11,046 nucleotides of DNA. Origin: CAZLIC01 sp964559535 (GTDB taxonomy: Bacteria; Pseudomonadota; Alphaproteobacteria; Rhodobacterales; Rhodobacteraceae). Shown here piece by piece: positions 1-8,021 of this stretch; the first letter of the stretch is position 1; every line of letters begins with the position of its first letter. Location: NCBI GenBank assembly GCA_964559535.1, contig CAZLIC010000109.1, forward strand, positions 1-11,046, written 5' to 3'. Made by a program: the position numbers and the translations under genes. The notes beneath the pieces are model-generated. The model had not been told where the DNA came from. It did not search any database and saw only the letters and a program-made list of their open reading frames with translations.

Positions 1-626
1 CCCAGCATCTCGGCCTCGGTCAGCTCGTAGGCTTCCGATTCCACCATCATCACGGCGTCCTTGGTGCCCGCGATGACGAGGTCCAGCCGCTGCTCGGGGT
101 TCGCCCGCAGCTTGGTCATGTCGTCCATCGACGGGTTCAAGAGGTATTCGCCATTGGCAAAGCCCACGCGCGCGGCACCGATCGGGCCCATGAAGGGCAC
201 GCCCGAGATGGTGAGGGCCGCCGACGCGGCGATCATCGCCACGATGTCGGGGTCATTCACCAGGTCGCAGGACAGCACCGTCGCCATCACCAGCACTTCG
301 TTGCGGAAGCCTTCTACGAACAGCGGGCGGCAGGGCCGGTCGATCAGCCGCGACACCAGCGTTTCCTTCTCGGAAGGCCGCGCCTCGCGCTTGAAGAAGC
401 CGCCGGGGATTTTGCCCGCGGCATAGTATTTTTCCTGATAGTGCACGGTCAGGGGGAAAAAGTCCTGACCGGCCTTCGCCTGCTTGGCAAAGGTCACGTT
501 GGCCATCACGCTGGTTTCGCCCAGCGTGGCGATGACCGACCCGTCAGCCTGGCGGGCAACGCGGCCCGTTTCCAGTGTCAGCGTTTCGCCGCCCCACTGG
601 GTGCTTTTCGTCACGATGTTGAACAT
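1..626 (-). CDS. pnp: Polyribonucleotide nucleotidyltransferase (PNPase), N-terminal part
   Basis: PNPase degrades RNA 3'->5' by phosphorolysis and is a core cytoplasmic exoribonuclease, often part of the degradosome. Only the first 208 codons are present; the family is about 700 residues long, so the rest lies left of the window. The translation begins MFNIVTKSTQWGGETLTLET and carries the hallmark stretch PGGFFKREARPSEKETLVSR followed by LIDRPCRPLF, all from the first RNase PH-like domain. The ATG at 624-626 is preceded by AGAGGA (635-640 on the plus strand) with an 8-base spacer, which fixes the start. In many proteobacteria rpsO lies directly upstream of pnp; here the next gene upstream is the divergent GAF-cyclase, so pnp must have its own promoter in 627-872 or beyond. 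Identification is near certain from the sequence. Confidence 0.97.
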   Translation of the reverse strand, partial: MFNIVTKSTQWGGETLTLETGRVARQADGSVIATLGETSVMANVTFAKQAKAGQDFFPLTVHYQEKYYAAGKIPGGFFKREARPSEKETLVSRLIDRPCRPLFVEGFRNEVLVMATVLSCDLVNDPDIVAMIAASAALTISGVPFMGPIGAARVGFANGEYLLNPSMDDMTKLRANPEQRLDLVIAGTKDAVMMVESEAYELTEAEML

Positions 627-641
627 TCGGTGTTTCCTCTC

Positions 642-696
642 GGGACCCCGGCCCCTGCCGGTAGTCCCTTCATCTGGCGGCCCCATTGCCGCCGCC
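642..696 (-). promoter_or_regulatory. Candidate structured pnp leader (two hairpins)
   Basis: Two hairpins lie just upstream of the pnp ribosome binding site. The nearer one pairs GGGAC (642-646) with GTCCC (664-668) and CCGG (648-651) with CCGG (658-661), leaving a small internal loop. The farther one pairs GGCGGC (676-681) with GCCGCC (691-696) around a 9-base loop. In E. coli the pnp leader hairpin is cut by RNase III and mediates autoregulation by PNPase; a similar role here is inference by position only. I could not find a convincing -35/-10 pair for pnp in 627-872. Confidence 0.35.
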
Positions 697-872
697 CCTA
701 TCCTGTGCATGTGCCCGGGGCCTTGGGCGTCACGTCGCAGATGAGGCGCGCCTTACACCATGGCGGGGCCCGGGGGAAGTGGGGTGGAGGCTGGACCGTC
801 CCGGCCAGACATTCCGTGCGAAACAGCTTTGGTCCCCTGCGCTTTGACGTGTAGCGTGCACCGGGCAACGCC

Positions 873-3800
873 ATGGAGCAAACCTTGACGTCTCCCCTTG
901 CCGAGAATGCCCGAGATCCCGCCGCAAAGCGCGAAGAGGCGCTGCGCGAGGTGCTGGACCTGATCAGCCGGTCGCGCGGGGATGAAGCGCCGGTGTTCGA
1001 CGCCATCGTGCGCAGTGCCGCGCGGCTGTGCGACGCGCCGATGGCGTGGCTGGTGATCTGCAATGACGCACAAACCGCGATGACTGTGGCGGGGTACCAT
1101 GGCCTGAGCAGACGACAGATCAAGACCGGCGACAGCTTCGAACTTGGAAGGCAAGCCGATATGATCACCGGTCTGGGTCTGGCCATCCTGGAGGCACGCA
1201 CGATCCAGGACGAAGACCTTGCCGTGACACCAGCCTATCAGAACGGCGTCTGGGACACGCGGAAACTGGTGGACGACGAGGGCATGCGCACCCGCGTGTC
1301 CATCCCTTTGGTCAGCGTCGGCAAGGGCATTGGCGCGATCATCCTCAGCCGCCGCGAGGTCGCCCCATTCACCCCCGACCAGATTTCCCTTGTTGAATCC
1401 TTCGCCGCACAGGCGGTGATTGCCATCGAGAACGTCCGCCAGTTCCGCGAGTTGCAGACCCGGCTGGAGCGGGAAAGGGCGTCCGCCGAGATCCTTGAGG
1501 TGATCAGTCAAAGCCGGGATGACGATGGGCCGGTCTTCGAGGTGATCGCGCAGAATGCGGCCCGCCTGTGCGGTGCCGCCGTCTGCAGCTTCTGGCGCGT
1601 CGAAGATGGCCTGATGCACTATAGGGCGAGTCATGGCCTTACCGGCGACGTGCTGGCCGAGGCGCAAGCGATCCCGGCCACGCCGCTTTTCGACAGCACG
1701 GTGACGGGTCAGGTGGTCAAGACCCGGGCCGTCGTCCGGATCGAGGACGCGACGGCGGAAAGCTATTACAATCACGAATGGGTCCGCGCGCGGGGGCTGA
1801 AGCAATTCGTCGGCGTTCCGATCTTTGTCCGCGACGAGGTCTGGGGCAGCATCACCCTTATGTGGCCCGCGGATCGCGCGCCACAGGACGCGGATATCGC
1901 CCTGGTCGAAAGCTTTGCCGCCCAGGCCAGCATCGCCATCGAAAACGTCCGCCAGTTCCGCGAGTTGCAGGCGCGGCTGGAGCGCGAGGCGGCGACGCGG
2001 GAAATCCTTGAGGTCATCAGCCAGAGCCGCGACGACGACAAGCCGGTGTTCGACGTCGTTCTGCGCAAGGCCGCGGATCTTTGCAACGCCTCGATGGCCA
2101 GTCTCCTCCTCACCAGCGAAGATCGCAGCCACGCGGTGCTGGCGGCAGATTGGGGCCTTGGTCAAGTCTCCGGTCTTATCCAGGTCGGCACGACAGTCTG
2201 GCCAATGGAGTCGGACTATGTTCCCTCGACCTGCATGCGTGAAGGCCGGATCGCGCACATACACGATCTTGCCGACACCGATCTCTACCGATCCGGCGAC
2301 CCGTTGCGTGTCTCGGCGGTTGATGACGATGGCATCCGGACGATTCTGGCGGTGCCTCTGTTCAGCGGCGGCCAGACGGCCGGCTGCATTCTGGTCTATC
2401 GCCGCGAGGTCCGCCCGTTCTCTGCCGACGAGATCGCCCTGATCGAGACCTTCGCCGCGCAGGCGGTGATCGCCATCGAGAACGTCCGACAGTTCCGCGA
2501 GCTGCGGGACTCGCTCGAACAGCAGCAAGCGACCTCCGACATCCTGAGCGTCATCAGCCAGAGCCGCGAAGATGAAATACAGGTCTTTGACCTTATTCTG
2601 GAGAAGGCGGCCGTCCTGTGCGATGCGGATCAGGGCAGCCTGATGATCGTCAACGAAGCCCGCACGCACGTTCGTCACATGGCCGATTGGGGACATGAAC
2701 ACACGGCATACCATCCAGGCCTCGAATACTCGCTGGACCTGCGGCTTTCCATCGTGCCGACGATACGCACGGCGAAGGTGGTTCACATCGAGGATTATGC
2801 CCAATCGGATGCCTACAGGGACCGCGATCCGATTGCCGTCGATCTGGTTGAAACCGAAGGGCACCGGACACGGCTGGTCGTTCCGCTTTTGCAGAACGGC
2901 ATCGCCATCGGGTGCATTGCGCTCGGCCGCCGGACAGTGCGGTCCTTCACGCTGCCTGAAATCCAGCTTGTCGAAACCTTTGCCGCCCAGGCCGTCATCG
3001 CCATCGAGAACGTCCGCCAGTTCCGCGAGCTGCAGGCGCGGCTGGAACGCGAGAAGGCGACACGGGACATCCTGGAGGTCATCAGTCAGAGCCGTGACGA
3101 CAACACGCCGGTGTTCGACATGATCGTGCAGAATGCGGCCCGCCTTTGCCGCGCCGACGTCTGCACCTTCTGGCGCGTCGAGGATGGCTTGATCCACTAC
3201 TGCGCAAGCCATGGCCTCGACAGGGCCGCCGTTGCAGAGGCGGTTCTAACCCCGCCCACACCGCTTCTGGACAACACGTTGACCGGCCAGGTAGTGAAAG
3301 CGCGGGCGGTCGCCCGGATCGACGATGCCATGGCGGAAAGCTACTACGATCACGAATGGGCAAGGGCGCGGGGCGTGAAGCAGATGATCGGAGTGCCGAT
3401 CTTTGCGGGCAGCGAGGTCTGGGGCAGCATCAGCCTCATGTGGCGGGCCCATCAGGCACACCGGGACGCCGATATCCAGCTGGTCGAAAGCTTCGCAGCC
3501 CAGGCCGCCATTGCCATCGAGAACGTCCGCCAGTTCAAGGCGCTGGAGGCGCTGAATGCCGAGCTTGGGGACCGGGTGCAGGTGCAGGTCGGCGAGATCG
3601 AGCGGATGGGGCGGCTGAAGCGGTTCCTGCCCGCGGCGGTGGCGGATGCGGTGGTCTCGTCGGGGTCCGAGCGGATGCTGAAAAGCCACCGCGCGCTGCT
3701 TGGCGTGCTGTTCTGCGACATCCGCGGCTTTACCGCCTTTTGCGAGACGGCGGAACCCGAAGAGACCATCGAGGTCTTGCAGACCTACCACGAGGAAATG

Positions 3801-4259
3801 GGCAAGCTGATCGAGATGCACGGGGCAGGGGTGGATCACCGCATGGGCGACGGGATCATGGTGCTGTTCAATGACCCACTGCCCTGCGATGACCCGGCGG
3901 GGCAGGCGGTCCGGCTGGGGCTGGCCATGCGCGACCGGATGGGGGTGTTGTGCAAGGGCTGGAAGAAGCTGGGACACAAGCTTGGCTTCGGGGTCGGCAT
4001 ATCGCTCGGCTATGCGACGGTCGGCATGGTGGGGTCGGGCGGGCGCATCGACTACACCGCCTCGGGCACCGCGATCAACCTGGCCTCGCGGCTGGGCGAT
4101 GAGGCGCTGGACGGAGAGATCCTTCTCAGTCCCCGTGCCCGGCTGGCCGTCGAGGATGACTTTGCCATCGAGCCGCGCGGCGAGATCACCCTGAAGGGGA
4201 TGCGCGAGCCGGTGGACGTGTTCCGCGTGACGGGGGATCGGCCGCCGGGCGGCGCATGA
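873..4259 (+). CDS. Five-GAF-domain class III adenylate/guanylate cyclase
   Basis: Predicted cytoplasmic signalling enzyme of 1128 residues that should make a cyclic nucleotide (probably cAMP) in response to ligands or partners bound by its GAF domains. No signal peptide or membrane segment is seen. Five GAF units cover about residues 41-186, 220-357, 391-536, 570-712 and 746-883. Each ends in a near-identical FAAQAxIAIENVRQF motif and, for units 1-4, continues into an RxxLE...ISQSRDD linker helix. A coiled coil (about 885-925) leads into the cyclase domain (about 938-1120). That domain keeps both metal-binding aspartates, D949 in FCDIRGFT and D993 in RMGDGIMVLF, and the Asn/Arg pair N1069 and R1073 in INLASRL. 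The adenine-specifying Lys position appears to be H989, and the partner position T1062. The ATG at 873 is the first possible start after an in-frame stop at 852-854, but no good ribosome binding site precedes it. The gene stands alone, divergent from pnp. Confidence 0.93.
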   Translation: MEQTLTSPLAENARDPAAKREEALREVLDLISRSRGDEAPVFDAIVRSAARLCDAPMAWLVICNDAQTAMTVAGYHGLSRRQIKTGDSFELGRQADMITGLGLAILEARTIQDEDLAVTPAYQNGVWDTRKLVDDEGMRTRVSIPLVSVGKGIGAIILSRREVAPFTPDQISLVESFAAQAVIAIENVRQFRELQTRLERERASAEILEVISQSRDDDGPVFEVIAQNAARLCGAAVCSFWRVEDGLMHYRASHGLTGDVLAEAQAIPATPLFDSTVTGQVVKTRAVVRIEDATAESYYNHEWVRARGLKQFVGVPIFVRDEVWGSITLMWPADRAPQDADIALVESFAAQASIAIENVRQFRELQARLEREAATREILEVISQSRDDDKPVFDVVLRKAADLCNASMASLLLTSEDRSHAVLAADWGLGQVSGLIQVGTTVWPMESDYVPSTCMREGRIAHIHDLADTDLYRSGDPLRVSAVDDDGIRTILAVPLFSGGQTAGCILVYRREVRPFSADEIALIETFAAQAVIAIENVRQFRELRDSLEQQQATSDILSVISQSREDEIQVFDLILEKAAVLCDADQGSLMIVNEARTHVRHMADWGHEHTAYHPGLEYSLDLRLSIVPTIRTAKVVHIEDYAQSDAYRDRDPIAVDLVETEGHRTRLVVPLLQNGIAIGCIALGRRTVRSFTLPEIQLVETFAAQAVIAIENVRQFRELQARLEREKATRDILEVISQSRDDNTPVFDMIVQNAARLCRADVCTFWRVEDGLIHYCASHGLDRAAVAEAVLTPPTPLLDNTLTGQVVKARAVARIDDAMAESYYDHEWARARGVKQMIGVPIFAGSEVWGSISLMWRAHQAHRDADIQLVESFAAQAAIAIENVRQFKALEALNAELGDRVQVQVGEIERMGRLKRFLPAAVADAVVSSGSERMLKSHRALLGVLFCDIRGFTAFCETAEPEETIEVLQTYHEEMGKLIEMHGAGVDHRMGDGIMVLFNDPLPCDDPAGQAVRLGLAMRDRMGVLCKGWKKLGHKLGFGVGISLGYATVGMVGSGGRIDYTASGTAINLASRLGDEALDGEILLSPRARLAVEDDFAIEPRGEITLKGMREPVDVFRVTGDRPPGGA
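1401..3536 (+). repeat. Five-copy intragenic repeat (GAF end plus linker helix)
   Basis: The DNA encoding FAAQAxIAIENVRQF recurs five times, starting at 1401, 1914, 2451, 2979 and 3492 (codons 177, 348, 527, 703 and 874), a period of 171 to 179 codons. The core GAGAACGTCCGCCAGTTC is kept with at most one base change in every copy. In copies 1-4 the likeness continues through the linker into the ISQSR motif of the next unit; copy 5 diverges after CAGTTC into the coiled coil before the cyclase. The repeats are in frame, so unequal recombination would add or remove whole GAF units. Confidence 0.9.
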
Positions 4260-4277
4260 CAGGGGGCTGAACAAGAA

Positions 4278-4309
4278 GGGGGCCGGGGCGATGCCTCGCC
4301 CCGGCCCCC
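4278..4309. terminator. Bidirectional intrinsic terminator
   Basis: A perfect 13-bp GC stem, GGGGGCCGGGGCG (4278-4290) against CGCCCCGGCCCCC (4297-4309), encloses a 6-base loop. It is followed by TTTAT on the plus strand and by TTCTTGTT on the minus strand. It starts 18 bases after the cyclase stop and lies 16 bases past the stop of the convergent binding-protein gene, so it probably ends transcription from both sides. The T-tracts are short, but the stem is very stable. Confidence 0.85.
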
Positions 4310-4325
4310 CTTTATGTCGGCCGGT

Positions 4326-5372
4326 TCACTTGCCCCAGATCGCCGCATAGGCCTCGCGGTAGCCGTTGTTCGGGTCAAAGGCGTTGCCTTCGGTGTTGGC
4401 CAGCCCTTCCTCGGTCACCAGCGCGGGCGCCGTGATGTAGCCCGAGCAGGCCTCGCCCTGCACCGCACGGTTCAGCTCGTCCACCAGCTGCCAGCCCTGC
4501 AGGTTCAGCGGTTCGGCCACAGTGACGGCCTGATACTGGCCGGTGCGGATGCGCTGGAATGCGGCTTCGGACCCGTCACCGGCCGAGCCCGCCTTGGGGT
4601 TGGCCTTGCCGTCGATGCCCGCCGCCGCCAGCGCCGGACCCATGAAGTCGAAATACAGGTCGTTGATCGCCAGCGAATGCGTCCAGGCCGCACCGTGCTG
4701 CTGCAGCAGCGTGGTGGTCAGCGGACCCATGCGGGTAGAGGTTTCGGCAATGGGCGTATCCACCCACTGCAGCACGGTGCCGCCGCCGGCCTCGATGATT
4801 TCCTTCAGCTTGGCGGCCTTCAGGATGGCGATGGTGTAGGTCGAGTCGGTGAAGATCACCACGCCCGGCTTGCCGCCGGCATCGGCCAGCGCCCATTCCG
4901 CGGCCTTGACCGAGACGTCCATCGCGTCGGTCGAGACGTTGGCAAAGATGCCGCCCGGCGCGTCGCAACCGATCTTGGGGCCCGAGTGCCATGACACCAT
5001 CGGGATCTTCGCGGCGACAACGCCTTCCAGCGCGGCCTGCTGTTCGGCGGCGTCAAAGCCGTTGATCACGATGCCGTCGGGGTTCAGCGCCAGCGCCTGC
5101 CCCACGGCGGCCGACCGGCTTTGCACCGACCCGGCGCCGTCCAGCACCTTGACCGTCCAGCCGATCTTGGCCGCGGCTTCCTCGATGCCGTTCGTCACGC
5201 CCAGGATACCGCCGTTCTTCATGTCGGCGGCCAGCACGACGATGGTCTTGCCCTCGGCGGCCTTGGGGCCGGTGGTGGGGCCGTCAAAGGCCTCTTGCGC
5301 CAGGGCCGGCAGGCCCATCGCGCCCAGAATCGTGCCCGCCATCAGGGCATTCAGAAGTGTCCGTTTCAGCAT
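4326..5372 (-). CDS. Periplasmic sugar-binding protein of an ABC importer
   Basis: Captures a sugar or related small polar solute in the periplasm and delivers it to the permease. The 348-residue product has a Sec signal peptide: basic MLKR, a hydrophobic core, and ALA|Q at about residue 25. The mature part resembles the RbsB-like (Peripla_BP_4) class: IVVLAADMKNGG at its start, ALNPDGIVINGFDAAEQQAA in the first lobe, and GQYQAVTVAEPLNLQGWQLV near the end. Two cysteines (IGCDAPGG and GEACSGYI) could form a disulfide. The ATG at 5370-5372 has GGGAGGA with a 6-base spacer upstream. The gene is last in the operon, 26 bases after the permease stop, unlike the usual first position of binding-protein genes in such clusters. 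The ligand cannot be told from the sequence; no catabolic enzyme is adjacent. Confidence 0.92.
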   Translation of the reverse strand: MLKRTLLNALMAGTILGAMGLPALAQEAFDGPTTGPKAAEGKTIVVLAADMKNGGILGVTNGIEEAAAKIGWTVKVLDGAGSVQSRSAAVGQALALNPDGIVINGFDAAEQQAALEGVVAAKIPMVSWHSGPKIGCDAPGGIFANVSTDAMDVSVKAAEWALADAGGKPGVVIFTDSTYTIAILKAAKLKEIIEAGGGTVLQWVDTPIAETSTRMGPLTTTLLQQHGAAWTHSLAINDLYFDFMGPALAAAGIDGKANPKAGSAGDGSEAAFQRIRTGQYQAVTVAEPLNLQGWQLVDELNRAVQGEACSGYITAPALVTEEGLANTEGNAFDPNNGYREAYAAIWGK

Positions 5373-5398
5373 GGTGTTTCCTCCCTAGGATGCTGTTT

Positions 5399-6421
5399 TC
5401 ATTTCGACTTGGCGCCCTTCTTCCGCTGCGCGTAACCGGCGATGCCGATGGCGATCAGAAGCGTGGTGCCGTTGAACAGGGGTTCGACCCAGAAACTGCC
5501 GCCGAACTGCTGGATGCCCGAGATGCCCACCGCCAGGATCATCACCCCCACGATGGTGCCCCAGACATTGACGCGGCCGGGCTTGATGGTGGTAGACCCC
5601 AGAAAGGCCCCCACCAGCGCGGGCAGCAGGAATTCCAGCCCCACCGACGCCTGCCCGATGCGCAGTTTCGCCGCCAGCAGCACGCCCGCCAGCGCCGTCA
5701 GCAAACCCGAGGTGACAAAGGCGCCGATCACGAACTTCCGTGTGGGGATGCCGTTCAGCTCGGCCGCGCGCTGGTTGGCGCCGATGGCGTACAGGTACCG
5801 GCCGACCGGCGTGTATTCCAGCACCACCCACATGGTGAAGGTGATGACCACCACATAATAGGCCGTGATCGGCAGGCCGAAGATGAACGTGGTGCTCAAC
5901 GCAAAGAACTCGGGCGGCAACTCGCCCACCATCTGCCGCCCGCCGGTGTGCCACAGCGCCAAAGCATAGACGATGGTGCCGGTACCCAGCGTGGCGATGA
6001 AGCTGTCGATCCGCGCCACCTCGACCAGAAGGCCGTTCAGAAAGCCCACGGCCACGCCCAGCACCAGCACGATCATCACCGCCACCGGCCAGGGCAGGCC
6101 ATACATCGTCTGCAGGCTGATCGCCAGAATGTGCCACAGCACAATGCCGTAGCCCACCGTCAGGTCGATGCGGCCCGCCACCATGGGGATCATCGCGGCC
6201 AGTGACAGAAGCGCGATGATCGCCTTGTCCGACAGGATGGCGCGCAGGTTCAGCATGGTGGGGAAGGTGTTCGGCAGCAGCACCGAGAACAGCACGATCA
6301 GCCCGAACATCAGGATGACAAGGCCGTAGGTCGGCGCCAGACGGGCCAGCTTCTGCCCCGCGGACAGGCCGCTAAGCTCGTCCTTGGTCGGCTCGACGGC
6401 GTTGGATTCGATACCGGGCAT
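5399..6421 (-). CDS. Sugar ABC transporter permease (RbsC/AraH-like)
   Basis: Inner-membrane channel subunit, expected to work as a dimer with the ATPase on the cytoplasmic side. The 340 residues start with a hydrophilic leader of about 28, followed by roughly ten hydrophobic segments, the first being TYGLVILMFGLIVLFSVLLP. The family motif that is usually GxIDLSVG reads GRIDLTVGYG here. The cytoplasmic loop GRYLYAIGANQRAAELNGIP is the typical ATPase-contact region of this family, and the C-terminus is basic (QRKKGAKSK). The ATG at 6419-6421 is preceded by GAGGAA; the TGA of the upstream ATPase gene (6430-6432) overlaps this ribosome binding site, so translation of the two is probably coupled. 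The family is clear; the transported sugar is not. Confidence 0.93.
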   Translation of the reverse strand: MPGIESNAVEPTKDELSGLSAGQKLARLAPTYGLVILMFGLIVLFSVLLPNTFPTMLNLRAILSDKAIIALLSLAAMIPMVAGRIDLTVGYGIVLWHILAISLQTMYGLPWPVAVMIVLVLGVAVGFLNGLLVEVARIDSFIATLGTGTIVYALALWHTGGRQMVGELPPEFFALSTTFIFGLPITAYYVVVITFTMWVVLEYTPVGRYLYAIGANQRAAELNGIPTRKFVIGAFVTSGLLTALAGVLLAAKLRIGQASVGLEFLLPALVGAFLGSTTIKPGRVNVWGTIVGVMILAVGISGIQQFGGSFWVEPLFNGTTLLIAIGIAGYAQRKKGAKSK

Positions 6422-6429
6422 CTGGTTCC

Positions 6430-7923
6430 TCAGGCGGCTTCACCGGCCGATGCGGCCTGGATCAGGGATTCGGTGGACAGGCGCGCGCCCGTCAGTTCGG
6501 CCACGGGCTGCCCGCGGCTGAACACGATGGCGCGGTGGCAGATGGCGGCGATTTCCTCGAAATCGGTCGAGACCACCAGCACGCCCATGCCGCTGGCCAG
6601 CGCCTGATAGATCAGGTGATAGATTTCCGCCTTGGCCCCCACATCGACGCCCGCGGTGGGGTCTTCGGTGATCAGCAGGCGGCGGCCACTGTCCAGCCAG
6701 CGGCCCACCACCACCTTCTGCTGGTTGCCGCCCGACAGCGCCTCGATCGCCAGCGTCGGGTCGTTGGGCGACAGGCCCACGCGGCGGCCGATGGCCCGCG
6801 CCATGCCTTCTTCGCGGCGGGGAGCCATGAAGGAAAGCAGGCCCCGCCCCGTGGCCGAGGGGTTCAGGAAGGCATTCTCGCGGATCGACAGGCCGGGGGC
6901 CACACTTTCGCCCACCCTGTCGCGCGCCACCAGACCAATGCCGCTGGCCATGGCGGTTTGCGCGGTGGCCAGCACGGGCGCGCGGCCGTCCAGCATGATG
7001 CGGCCTGCATGGGGGATGGCGCCGAACAGCGCGCGCCCGATGTCCTCGTGCCCGGCCCCGCGCAGGCCGGCCAATCCCAGCAGTTCGCCGCGGCGGATTT
7101 CAAAGGATACGGGGCCGACGTGGCCCGTTGCCAACCCCTGCACGGTCAGGATCGCCGGGCCGTCCTGCACGGCGGGGCGGTCGATCTCGCGTGCCTTGCG
7201 GCCCACGATCAGCGTGACCAGTTCCTCGGGCGTGGTATGGTCGATGGGGCGCATGCCCACCATCTGCCCGTCACGCAGCACCGCCACGCGATCGGCGATG
7301 CGGAAGATCTCGTCCAGCCGGTGGCTGACATAGATCATCCCCACGCCCTTGTCCTTCAGCGGGCGCAGCGCGGCGAACAGGCGTTCCACCTCGTCGGCGG
7401 GCAGGCTGGCGGTCGGTTCATCCAGCACCAGGAAGTCGCAGTCGGCGGCCAGCGCGCGGGCGATGGCGACAAGCGATTTCTGCGTGCGCGTCAGGCTGGC
7501 CACGCGGGCGGTGGCCGGAAACTCGGCGTCCACCAATGCCAGCGCTCGGTCGGCGGCGGCTTCGGTCGCCGTCCAGTCGATGCGGCGGCCGCGTTTGGCA
7601 TAGCCCAGCGCAAGCGCAATGTTCTCGGCCACCGACATCCATTCGATCAGACCGAGGTCCTGGTGGATGAAGGCCACCTTCTGCCCACCCGCGCGCCCGG
7701 CTTCGTGCTGGTATGGCGTGCCGTCGATGGAAACGCCGCCCTGGTCGGGCCGGTGGATGCCGCCCAGCACCTTGATCAGGGTCGACTTGCCCGCACCGTT
7801 CTCGCCCAGCAGCGCCACGATCTCGCCGCGGCCCACGCGCAGCGACACACCCTTCAGCGCCTGCGTGCCGCCGAAGGACTTGACGATGCGGTCGAAGAAC
7901 AGGCCGTCAGACGACGGTTGCAT
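6430..7923 (-). CDS. Sugar ABC transporter ATPase with two nucleotide-binding domains (RbsA/XylG-like)
   Basis: Energises sugar uptake by ATP hydrolysis at the inner face of the membrane. The 497 residues hold two ABC domains. The first has Walker A GENGAGKST (40-48), Q88, Walker B FLVLDEP (D168, E169) and switch H201, but its signature motif is the unusual LTRTQ (144-148). The second has a degenerate Walker A, GLRGAGHED (286-294), a perfect signature LSGGNQQ (396-402), and Walker B LLITEDPT, in which the usual DE is replaced by E420-D421. So one composite ATP site is canonical and the other degenerate. I chose the ATG at 7921-7923 because GGAGGAG sits 9 bases upstream. An in-frame TTG at 7986 would add 21 residues but falls inside the candidate promoter. 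First gene of the operon, so expression should follow the divergent control region. Confidence 0.93.
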   Translation of the reverse strand: MQPSSDGLFFDRIVKSFGGTQALKGVSLRVGRGEIVALLGENGAGKSTLIKVLGGIHRPDQGGVSIDGTPYQHEAGRAGGQKVAFIHQDLGLIEWMSVAENIALALGYAKRGRRIDWTATEAAADRALALVDAEFPATARVASLTRTQKSLVAIARALAADCDFLVLDEPTASLPADEVERLFAALRPLKDKGVGMIYVSHRLDEIFRIADRVAVLRDGQMVGMRPIDHTTPEELVTLIVGRKAREIDRPAVQDGPAILTVQGLATGHVGPVSFEIRRGELLGLAGLRGAGHEDIGRALFGAIPHAGRIMLDGRAPVLATAQTAMASGIGLVARDRVGESVAPGLSIRENAFLNPSATGRGLLSFMAPRREEGMARAIGRRVGLSPNDPTLAIEALSGGNQQKVVVGRWLDSGRRLLITEDPTAGVDVGAKAEIYHLIYQALASGMGVLVVSTDFEEIAAICHRAIVFSRGQPVAELTGARLSTESLIQAASAGEAA

Positions 7924-7967
7924 GGCGTGCGGCTCCTCCCCGTCCGGCCCCTGTTCTGCGCACAGGT

Positions 7968-7977
7968 TTACCGGTAA
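7968..7977. promoter_or_regulatory. LacI-type operator O1
   Basis: TTACCGGTAA is a perfect 10-bp palindrome with a central CpG, the usual layout of LacI-family operators. Over 12 bases (TTTACCGGTAAC) it matches the second site at 8022-8033 in 9 positions when aligned on the central CG. It lies at the predicted start of transcription of the importer operon, where a bound repressor would block RNA polymerase. Binding by the adjacent LacI-family protein is inferred. Confidence 0.6.
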
Positions 7978-7984
7978 CGTAGCC

Positions 7985-8013
7985 AAACTGGACCCGGGGC
8001 TGAGTCATGTCAA
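7985..8013 (-). promoter_or_regulatory. Candidate promoter of the ABC importer operon
   Basis: On the minus strand a perfect TTGACA -35 box (8008-8013) is followed after 17 bases by CAGTTT (7985-7990), a weak -10. Transcription would start near 7978, giving a leader of about 55 bases before the ATPase ATG. The assignment is strengthened by the palindrome at 7968-7977, which would cover about +1 to +10, and a second one just upstream of the -35 box. Confidence 0.5.
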
Positions 8014-8021
8014 GCGGAAAA

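Noticed and set aside
844..872. TTGACG at 844-849 as a -35 box for the cyclase gene.
   Set aside because: The -10 would fall on the bases just before the ATG and reads AACGCC, which is not promoter-like.
753..3212. Very long open frame (819 codons) on the minus strand opposite the GAF-cyclase gene.
   Set aside because: It mirrors the repeated coding units of the real gene and arises from G/C-biased codons; the product has no family likeness, and the plus-strand frame has clear domains.
6535..7977. 480-codon plus-strand frame opposite the ABC ATPase gene.
   Set aside because: Shadow of the ATPase gene, which has all the family motifs; the product is low-complexity, rich in H, Q, G and R.
7924..7986. 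Upstream TTG start for the ATPase, adding 21 residues.
   Set aside because: It would lie in the predicted -10 box and upstream of the operator; the ATG at 7923 has a strong GGAGGAG at the right distance.
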